The notes beneath the pieces were generated by a model. The model was given only the letters and a program-made list of their open reading frames with translations. It ran no database searches and was not told the origin of the DNA. Positions 1-4,944 of a stretch of 6,072 nt of DNA are shown here, one piece after another (position 1 is the stretch's first letter; every line of letters begins with the position of its first letter). Position numbers and translations under genes: made by a program. Source of the stretch: an uncultured Bryobacteraceae bacterium (GTDB taxonomy: Bacteria > Acidobacteriota > Terriglobia > Bryobacterales > Bryobacteraceae); NCBI GenBank assembly GCA_937921835.1, contig CAKZVG010000108.1, positions 1 through 6,072 of the forward strand. Direction: 5' to 3'.

Positions 1-702
1 GGCGAGGATTTCGGCCGCTTCCGCCGCTTGCTCGCCTCCGCCGCCGAGCGCGGGTTGATGGTGCAGACCGGCTACATGTGGCGCTACCACCCGGCTATGC
101 GGGCGGCGCTCGAGGCTGCGCGTCAGGGCTGGCTTGGCCACGTGTACGCGCTCCGCGCCACGATTGACAAACCGCTCTCCGCGCGCGAGCGGATGGAATT
201 GGCCGCCTTCCGGGGCGGTATGATGTTCGAACTGGGGTGTCACATGATCGACCGGGCGGTGGAGTTGTTCGGCACACCCGCGAAGGTGACCGGCATCCTG
301 CGGCACGATGGGCCGTTTGGCGATGCCCTGGCGGACAACACGCTGGCGGTGCTGGAATTCGGCCGGGCCATGGCGAACATCTATGTCGCCGCTCACCACC
401 CCACCGGAAACCGCAACCGCACGCTGGAGGTGTTGGGCACGAACGGCTCGATCGCGGTCCGGCCGTTCCATCCCGCCCGTCTGCACACGGACTTGAAGCA
501 GGCGGCCGGGCCTTACGCGGCGGGGACCGCCAGCGCCGAGATCGCCAACGGGCCACTTCCCACCTATGGCGAGGACTTCCTTGAGATGGCCCGGGTGATT
601 CGGGAAGGCGCCAAACCCGCCTACACGGCCGGCCACGACCTCACGGTCCAGGCGGTTCTGTTGGAAGCGTGCGGTTTCAGCAACGAGGAGATTGGGCAAT
701 GA
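1..702 (+). CDS. Gfo/Idh/MocA family oxidoreductase, C-terminal part (5' end outside window)
   Basis: The frame is open from base 1, so this is the last 233 residues of a longer protein. About 110-130 N-terminal residues, including the NAD(P)-binding Rossmann half and the EKP motif, are missing. What remains is the end of the Rossmann domain and the substrate-binding alpha/beta domain of the Gfo/Idh/MocA family, which are NAD(P)-dependent dehydrogenases or reductases of sugars, inositols and related polyols. Visible marks are GYMWRYHPAM (residues 24-33 of the visible part), the typical helix after the nucleotide domain, and RGGMMFELGCHMID (71-84), where His81 occupies the catalytic His position. 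The residue four before it, normally Asp, is Glu77. LEVLGTNGSI (around 142-151) is the usual strand-turn of the C-terminal sheet. The stop overlaps the next gene's start as ATGA, so the two are probably cotranscribed and translationally coupled. Substrate is unknown, and export cannot be judged without the N-terminus. Confidence 0.9.
   Translation, partial: GEDFGRFRRLLASAAERGLMVQTGYMWRYHPAMRAALEAARQGWLGHVYALRATIDKPLSARERMELAAFRGGMMFELGCHMIDRAVELFGTPAKVTGILRHDGPFGDALADNTLAVLEFGRAMANIYVAAHHPTGNRNRTLEVLGTNGSIAVRPFHPARLHTDLKQAAGPYAAGTASAEIANGPLPTYGEDFLEMARVIREGAKPAYTAGHDLTVQAVLLEACGFSNEEIGQ
685..690 (+). promoter_or_regulatory. Shine-Dalgarno site deciding the start at 699
   Basis: GAGGAG lies 8 bases before the ATG at 699, inside the last codons of the upstream gene. 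It supports the ATG at 699 over the in-frame start at 669, which would add ten residues that duplicate the upstream gene's coding sequence in another frame and separate the twin-arginine motif from the N-terminus. Confidence 0.7.
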
Positions 703-1820
703 ACGGATTCACGCGGCGAGACTGGATGGGGATGACGGTCATCCCCGCGGCGGCCGTCCGCGGCTCGGCGGCGAATTCGAGTTTCACCGCCGGTTTAATC
801 GGCGCCGGGGCGCGCGGTTCGTATCTGGCGAACGTTCTGAACGCCGATGGCCGCGCGCGCATCGTGGCGCTCTGCGACATTTTCGACGACCGTATCGAGG
901 CCGCGCGGACCAGAATCCCCGCACCCGGCGCGAAGGCCTACAAAGACTACCGCGACCTGCTGGCCAGCGGCGTCGACGCCGTGATCATCGCCACCCCGGT
1001 CCACGTCCATCCGGAGCAGTTCGAAGCGGCGGTACGCGCCGGCAAGCACATCTACTTCGAGAAGCCCGCCGCCGTGGACGTCGCCGGCTGCAAGCGCATC
1101 ATGCGCGCGGCGGATTCGGCGCCGAAGAATCTGACCATCACGGTGGGATTTCAGCGCCGCGCCGGGCAGGTGTTCCTCAAGGCCAAGAGCGCGCTCGATT
1201 CGGGAGCCATCGGCCAGTTGCGCATGGCGCACAGCCGCTGGCTGAAGGGCATCCGCGACATCGGACGTCCGGCGGGACCGCGGCCAACCACACCGGAGGG
1301 GCTCGTCCGGGAGTGGCGCTGGTGGCGCGACACCTCCGGAGACGCCTTGACGGAGACATTCATTCACGGTGTTGACGTCTTGAACTGGTTTATCGGCGGG
1401 CGGCCGGAAAAAGCCGCCGGAAGCGGCGGCAGGGCGGTGATCCGCCACGGGGACACCCTCGACCACGTGAATGTGACGTTCACTTACCCGAGCGGAATCC
1501 AGGCTTCTTTGTTCGGGTCTTTCATGGCGCCCACCTTTTACCGTTCCGTGAAAGAGGAGTTCTTCGGCGAAACGGGCATTATCGAAACCAGCGAGACGCA
1601 CTGGTCGCGCCAGCACAGCTCCAGCGGGATTGTCACCGAGAAGTCGCCCCGGAACATCGTCATCGACGCCGTCGAAGCGTTTGTCCGCCGCGTGGTGGAA
1701 GGCAAGCCGGAGAACAACGGTGTCGAAGGAGTGCTAAGCACCCTGACGTGTCTGATGGGGCAGATGGCGATCGATCTTCGCCGCGAAGTGACCTGGGAGG
1801 AGATGATGAGCACGGGCTGA
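699..1820 (+). CDS. Gfo/Idh/MocA family oxidoreductase with twin-arginine-like leader
   Basis: A complete 373-residue predicted NAD(P)-dependent oxidoreductase. The start at 699 is chosen because of GAGGAG 8 bases upstream, the ATGA overlap with the preceding stop, and a twin-arginine-like stretch TRRDWMGM at residues 5-12. The leader (about 1-28) is short and its hydrophobic part is interrupted by Arg21, so Tat export is possible but not certain. The Rossmann domain begins with GLIGAGARG (32-40, GxGxxG), then VALCDI (56-61), DAVIIATP (93-100) and HIYFEKP (117-123), where Lys122 is the conserved EKP lysine. The C-terminal domain carries ETFIHGVDVLNWF (219-231), with His223 at the catalytic His position and Glu219 where Asp is usual. 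RRAGQVF (153-159) and the WRWWRD segment (206-211) resemble exported family members, including GH109-like glycosidases, but a glycosidase call is not supported. Probably in an operon with the upstream paralogue. Substrate unknown. Confidence 0.93.
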   Translation: MNGFTRRDWMGMTVIPAAAVRGSAANSSFTAGLIGAGARGSYLANVLNADGRARIVALCDIFDDRIEAARTRIPAPGAKAYKDYRDLLASGVDAVIIATPVHVHPEQFEAAVRAGKHIYFEKPAAVDVAGCKRIMRAADSAPKNLTITVGFQRRAGQVFLKAKSALDSGAIGQLRMAHSRWLKGIRDIGRPAGPRPTTPEGLVREWRWWRDTSGDALTETFIHGVDVLNWFIGGRPEKAAGSGGRAVIRHGDTLDHVNVTFTYPSGIQASLFGSFMAPTFYRSVKEEFFGETGIIETSETHWSRQHSSSGIVTEKSPRNIVIDAVEAFVRRVVEGKPENNGVEGVLSTLTCLMGQMAIDLRREVTWEEMMSTG

Positions 1821-1879
1821 GTCGCCGGCCCGGAACCTCCGCCTGGTGGAATCCCCAGCGCCGCCTGACGGTAGCCGCC
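1821..1879. other. Convergent intergenic gap without recognisable terminator
   Basis: These 59 bases separate the stops of two convergent oxidoreductase genes. I see only a weak imperfect hairpin (CTGG...CCAG near 1841-1858) and no T-run in either direction, so termination here is not explained by an intrinsic terminator. Confidence 0.5.
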
Positions 1880-3133
1880 TTACCCCGGCTGCACTTCCCG
1901 CCGCGCCGGATCGTAGGCCATGCGGCGGCCGGTCGTGAGGGCCTCATCCGCCATGATGACCGCCACCGAATGGTAGTAGCCCGCCTCGATGGGCGCGATG
2001 GGCTGCTGGCGCGTGCGGACGCAGTCGAGGAAATTCTTCATGTGGTGGGTGACCGGCGATTCGGGTACTTCGAACGCTTCCGCGATCTTGCCGGGTTCGC
2101 CCGATCCCTCCCCGCTCACCATCCATTTGGCGCGCGGCGACAGGCTCATCGCGTCGAGCACGCCGTGCGTGCCGAACCACTTGGCGTAGTTGTTGGCGCT
2201 GTTGCCGAAGACCGTCGAATAGCGCACCAGGAAGCCTTCCGGGTACTCCAGCGCCACCTCCACCGAGTCCGGCGCGTCGTAGGCGTCTTTCCAGCGGAAG
2301 GTGCCGCCGAGCGCCACCACGCGCTTCGGGGTCGTCACCCCGCAGACGAAATGCACCATGTCGATGAAGTGCACCATGAGATTGGTGTGCGGTCCGCGCG
2401 AGAAGTCCCGGAAGCCGTACCAGTTCTGATACTGCGTGGGATCGAAGGCGCGCGGCCTGGCGTGCATCAGGAACGCTTTCCAGTCGACGTCCGCCTCGGT
2501 GGGCGCCTCCTGCTGGTAGCCTGTCCCGCCGTAACGCATCCAATAAGGCATGTACCCGTTGCGCACCTGCTCGACTTTGAGGATCTTACCCAACTGGCCC
2601 GAGGTCACGATCCGCCGCGCGCCCGCCGAGCGCGGGTAACTGCGCATCTGCGTGCCGATCTGCACGATGCGGTCCGAGCGCTTCACGGCGTCGTAGGCGC
2701 GGATCAGCTCGCGCATGTTCATCGCCAGCGGCTTCTCGACGTAGACGTCCTTGCCGGCCTTGATGGCGTCGATCAGCATGGTGCAATGCTGGTGGTCCGG
2801 CGTGCCGATCACCACGGCGTCGATGCTCTTGTCCGCCAGCACGTCGGCGTAGCGCGCCGTCTGCGCGGGCTCGCGCCCGGTGAACTCCTTGACCTCGGCC
2901 GCCGCCTTCTCGCGCTTCTGCCGCCAGGTGTCGCAGACGGCGGCGATCTCAAGGGTGGCTTCGTCCTTCAGGGTGATCAGATCCTTCAGCAGGTTGCGCC
3001 GCCCGCAACCGATATTGGCCACCCGAAGGCGCTCGTTCGCGCCCGGGACGCGCTGGTAGGCGGCGGCCGTGGCGGCGGCGAGCGACTGTCCCACGAATGC
3101 CCGCCGTTTCAATCCAGAATCCTTCATTTCCAT
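1880..3133 (-). CDS. Gfo/Idh/MocA family oxidoreductase with Tat-type signal
   Basis: A complete predicted NAD(P)-dependent oxidoreductase of 417 residues, transcribed towards the previous gene, with 59 bp between the two stops. The leader has KRRAFVG at 9-15 followed by a small-residue hydrophobic stretch (SLAAATAAAY), a good match to a twin-arginine signal. The Rossmann fold starts at RVANIGCGRRN (37-47); the third glycine of GxGxxG is Asn47. AAVCDTW (64-70), DAVVIGTPDHQH (105-116) and DVYVEKP (129-135, Lys134) follow. The C-terminal domain contains VDWKAFL (216-222), a marker of a branch common in Acidobacteria and Planctomycetes, and NLMVHFIDMVHF (251-262). His255 fits the catalytic His, and Asn251 replaces the usual Asp. 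The length (about 415) is typical of this branch. The start may be the ATG at 3127 (415 residues), because GAGGA at 3141-3137 is only 3 bases from the ATG at 3133 but 9 from the one at 3127. Substrate unknown. Confidence 0.94.
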   Translation of the reverse strand: MEMKDSGLKRRAFVGQSLAAATAAAYQRVPGANERLRVANIGCGRRNLLKDLITLKDEATLEIAAVCDTWRQKREKAAAEVKEFTGREPAQTARYADVLADKSIDAVVIGTPDHQHCTMLIDAIKAGKDVYVEKPLAMNMRELIRAYDAVKRSDRIVQIGTQMRSYPRSAGARRIVTSGQLGKILKVEQVRNGYMPYWMRYGGTGYQQEAPTEADVDWKAFLMHARPRAFDPTQYQNWYGFRDFSRGPHTNLMVHFIDMVHFVCGVTTPKRVVALGGTFRWKDAYDAPDSVEVALEYPEGFLVRYSTVFGNSANNYAKWFGTHGVLDAMSLSPRAKWMVSGEGSGEPGKIAEAFEVPESPVTHHMKNFLDCVRTRQQPIAPIEAGYYHSVAVIMADEALTTGRRMAYDPARREVQPG

Positions 3134-3136
3134 ATG

Positions 3137-3141
3137 TCCTC
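3137..3141 (-). promoter_or_regulatory. Shine-Dalgarno site for the minus-strand oxidoreductase
   Basis: On the minus strand GAGGA is followed by CAT and the ATG at 3133, then GAA and a second ATG at 3127. Spacing is 3 bases to the first ATG and 9 to the second, so the second is the better start by spacing. The two options differ by only two residues. Confidence 0.55.
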
Positions 3142-3147
3142 AGGCGG

Positions 3148-3177
3148 AGTGTAACACGAGATCCGCTATACTGTCCG
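3148..3177 (-). promoter_or_regulatory. Candidate sigma-70-type promoter for the minus-strand oxidoreductase
   Basis: Read on the minus strand, CGGACA (3177-3172, four of six to TTGACA) is followed after 18 bases by TACACT (3153-3148, four of six to TATAAT). TGT directly before the -10 box gives an extended -10 element (TGn). Transcription would start near 3141, leaving a leader of only about 8-14 bases. This is pattern matching only; in an acidobacterium-like genome promoter consensus is poorly known. Confidence 0.35.
3167..3172 (+). promoter_or_regulatory. Candidate -10 box for the alpha/beta hydrolase gene
   Basis: TATACT matches the -10 consensus at five of six positions and lies in the only AT-rich patch before the hydrolase gene. 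No convincing -35 box is seen 16-18 bases upstream. Transcription would start near 3179, giving a leader of about 12 bases to the ATG at 3191. It abuts the candidate -35 box of the divergent promoter. Confidence 0.4.
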
Positions 3178-3190
3178 GGGGGTGGCTGCG

Positions 3191-4273
3191 ATGAAGCACC
3201 ATGGAATGCTCTTCACGCTGCTGGCGGCGGCCGTTCTGGGCGCGGCGCCGGCGGTCGAAACCGGCGAACTCAACGGCGCGGCGTTCCGTATCGACATGCC
3301 GGAGAACTGGAACGGCGTACTGGTTATTTACTGTCACGGCTACAACGTAAAGCCAGTGAGCTATACGGGGCAGAAGCCGGAGGGTTTGAGCGTTCTGGCC
3401 GGCGCGGGCTTCGCGGTGGCGCAGTCGGGCTACTCCGCCGGCGGCTGGGCGATCGAGGAGGCGCTGGTGGACACCGAAGCGCTGCGCCGCTACTTCATCC
3501 GCAAGCACGGGCAGCCGAAGCGGACCTACGTCACCGGCCATTCCATGGGCGGCTTTCTGACCATGACGATTCTCGAAACGCAACCCAACCGATACGACGG
3601 CGGTCTGGCGCTGTGCGGGCCGCTGGCGCCTGCCAGCCACTTCCTGCTGCGCAACGTGTTCGATTTGCTGGTGGTGTTCGAGTACTTCTTCCCCGGCGCG
3701 CTTCCGCCACCCGCCAAGGTCCCGCCGGACTACACCCGCACGCGCGAACGCGACGCCGCGGTCGAAAAGGTCCTGGAGGGGAACCCCGAACGCGCCGCCG
3801 CGCTGCGCCGGCTTACGGGGATCCGCAGCAACAAGGAACTGGCCGCCACGCTCGTTTTTTTCACTTACATTCTCAAGGACATCCAGCAGCGCGCGGGCGG
3901 AAATCCCTTCGACAACCGGAACACCATCTACGGAGGCACGGGTGACGACAACGCGGTCAACGACGGAGTGAGCCGGCACGCGGCCGATCCGCGCGCTGCC
4001 GAGTATGTCCGGACTTACTATACTCCGACAGGCCGTGTTACCAGGCCATTCCTGCACGTTCACACCACTTACGACGCGCTGGTACCCTCCGCCACGCCCA
4101 ACTACTACGCGGAACTCGCCGCGAAGGCCGGGTCCGGGGAGTTGTTCGTCCAGCAGTACGTGAAGAGCGACGGGCACTGCGCCATCCAGCCGGAGCAAAT
4201 CGCGGGTGCGCTGGCCGACCTCCGCCGCTGGGCGGAAACCGGCGCGCCTCCGGCGCCCGGGCCACGCCGGTAG
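3191..4273 (+). CDS. Secreted alpha/beta hydrolase (esterase/peptidase-like)
   Basis: A 360-residue predicted serine hydrolase. The ATG at 3191 is preferred because a G-run (3177-3182) sits about 8 bases upstream; a GTG at 3182 would add three residues. Residues 1-22 form a Sec-type signal peptide with a hydrophobic core (MLFTLLAAAVLGAAPA), so the enzyme should act outside the cytoplasm. The fold is shown by NWNGVLVIYCHGY (39-51, with the HG oxyanion-hole motif), the nucleophile elbow GHSMGG (116-121, Ser118), a likely catalytic acid at Asp295 in HTTYDALVP, and His329 in SDGHCAI. A helical insertion of roughly 145-260 forms the lid. The overall pattern resembles secreted alpha/beta hydrolases annotated as esterases or prolyl-oligopeptidase-like enzymes. 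The substrate cannot be deduced. It is divergent from the Gfo/Idh/MocA gene and ends 4 bp from the convergent methyltransferase gene. Confidence 0.92.
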   Translation: MKHHGMLFTLLAAAVLGAAPAVETGELNGAAFRIDMPENWNGVLVIYCHGYNVKPVSYTGQKPEGLSVLAGAGFAVAQSGYSAGGWAIEEALVDTEALRRYFIRKHGQPKRTYVTGHSMGGFLTMTILETQPNRYDGGLALCGPLAPASHFLLRNVFDLLVVFEYFFPGALPPPAKVPPDYTRTRERDAAVEKVLEGNPERAAALRRLTGIRSNKELAATLVFFTYILKDIQQRAGGNPFDNRNTIYGGTGDDNAVNDGVSRHAADPRAAEYVRTYYTPTGRVTRPFLHVHTTYDALVPSATPNYYAELAAKAGSGELFVQQYVKSDGHCAIQPEQIAGALADLRRWAETGAPPAPGPRR

Positions 4274-4281
4274 CGCGCTAC
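4270..4281. repeat. 12-bp perfect palindrome spanning two convergent stop codons
   Basis: GTAGCGCGCTAC contains the TAG of the hydrolase gene (4271-4273) and, on the other strand, the TAG of the methyltransferase gene (4280-4278), separated by CGCG. With one bulged base (4269) the pairing extends outward through GCC (4266-4268) and GGC (4282-4284). No T-run follows on either side, so it does not look like a standard intrinsic terminator. Confidence 0.6.
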
Positions 4282-4859
4282 GGCTGCTTCTTCTCCGGCA
4301 CGGTCCAGAGGTAGAACTTGTGACTCAAGTAGCTGTCCTCGTCGTCGGTGTTCTCGGCGGTGGCTTCCTTCTCGGCCTTCCAGTCGCCCATGTCGAAGGT
4401 ATTGGAAACGATGCGCGTGCCGGGCTTCAGGTCCTTCAGCAGTTTCGGCATCAGCCGGATATTGATGTTGGGCAGTAGAAACAGAGTCACAACCGTCGCA
4501 TCCTTGATGTTGGCTTCGAAGAGGTCGTTCTCCTCGAAGCGCACCAGGTTTTCGACGCCGGCTTTCCGGGCGTTCTCCCTGGCTTCCGCGATGCGTTCCG
4601 GGTTGATGTCGATTCCCACGCCGCGCGCCCCGTACAGCTTGGCGGCCGCCACCACGATGCGGCCATCGCCGCAGCCGAGATCGTAGACCACGTCGCCCGC
4701 CTTCACGCCGGCGAGTTTCAGCATGATCTTTACTGCCTCCTCGGTCGAGGGAACATAGGGAACGTCCGGCTGGCGCTTGGGCTGAACGCTCACCGCGGCG
4801 GCGGTGGAGAGCAGCCCGACAACCAGGCATGCGTAAAGAGGGAGCCTTCGTGTTTGCAT
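4278..4859 (-). CDS. Class I SAM-dependent methyltransferase with N-terminal signal peptide
   Basis: A complete 193-residue protein. The start at 4859 is supported by GGAG (4869-4866 on the minus strand) 6 bases upstream. Residues 1-23 read as a Sec signal peptide or anchor (basic RR at 4-5, then a hydrophobic core ending STAAAVS). The mature part begins near PDVPYVPSTEE (31-41), followed by motif I VVYDLGCGDGRI (57-68) for SAM binding, GIDINPE (82-88, with acidic Asp84 for the ribose), NDLFE (111-115), and VVTLFLLPN (123-131) in the place of the catalytic motif IV. VPYVP before motif I and the motif-IV region resemble the FAM173/ATP-synthase-c-subunit lysine methyltransferase group, which suggests a protein substrate; this is inference. 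Export of a SAM-dependent enzyme is unusual, and a membrane-anchored form with the domain inside would contradict the signal's normal orientation. The gene converges on the hydrolase gene. Confidence 0.9.
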   Translation of the reverse strand: MQTRRLPLYACLVVGLLSTAAAVSVQPKRQPDVPYVPSTEEAVKIMLKLAGVKAGDVVYDLGCGDGRIVVAAAKLYGARGVGIDINPERIAEARENARKAGVENLVRFEENDLFEANIKDATVVTLFLLPNINIRLMPKLLKDLKPGTRIVSNTFDMGDWKAEKEATAENTDDEDSYLSHKFYLWTVPEKKQP

Positions 4860-4871
4860 TCGCTTCTCCGG

Positions 4872-4897
4872 TGGCGGGGTCCGGTAAACCCCTGCCA
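4872..4897 (-). promoter_or_regulatory. Hairpin immediately upstream of the methyltransferase ribosome binding site
   Basis: On the minus strand TGGC-A-GGGG (4897-4889) can pair with CCCCGCCA (4879-4872): eight base pairs with one bulged A, around the 9-base loop TTTACCGGA. The stem ends two bases before the GGAG ribosome binding site (4869-4866). No U-run follows, so it is not a standard terminator. It could be a leader structure affecting translation or a decay barrier. Confidence 0.4.
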
Positions 4898-4944
4898 GCT
4901 TTCGAGATTACCGCATTCCGGCCCCGTTCCGCACCTGTCGCGCC

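Noticed and set aside
1413..1430. Perfect inverted repeat GCCGCC / GGCGGC inside the second oxidoreductase gene
   Set aside because: It encodes an ordinary Ala/Gly-rich loop (residues about 239-244) in GC-rich codons, and is explained by composition.
795..1616. A 273-residue minus-strand frame within the second oxidoreductase gene
   Set aside because: Composition-driven antisense shadow of a gene with clear motifs on the plus strand.
1821..1879. Intrinsic terminator between the convergent oxidoreductases
   Set aside because: Only a weak mismatched stem is present, with no T-run on either strand.
1748..3154. A 468-residue open frame on the plus strand covering the whole minus-strand oxidoreductase gene
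   Set aside because: It is longer than the real gene, but its translation is rich in Arg, His, Ala and Val without family motifs, and it overlaps the end of the upstream oxidoreductase. The minus-strand frame has every expected Gfo/Idh/MocA motif. Such antisense frames arise from high GC.
3855..3861. Run of seven T in the hydrolase gene as a slippage or frameshift site
   Set aside because: The frame is intact across it (Val-Phe-Phe), the protein continues with conserved catalytic residues, and no alternative product is suggested.
3140..4198. A 352-residue minus-strand open frame opposite the alpha/beta hydrolase gene
   Set aside because: The plus strand encodes a signal peptide, GHSMGG elbow and catalytic acid and His; the antisense product has no recognisable domain and would run through the promoter region.
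4821..4859. Lipoprotein signal in the methyltransferase leader (Cys11)
   Set aside because: The Cys comes before, not after, the hydrophobic core, and LYAC is a poor lipobox.
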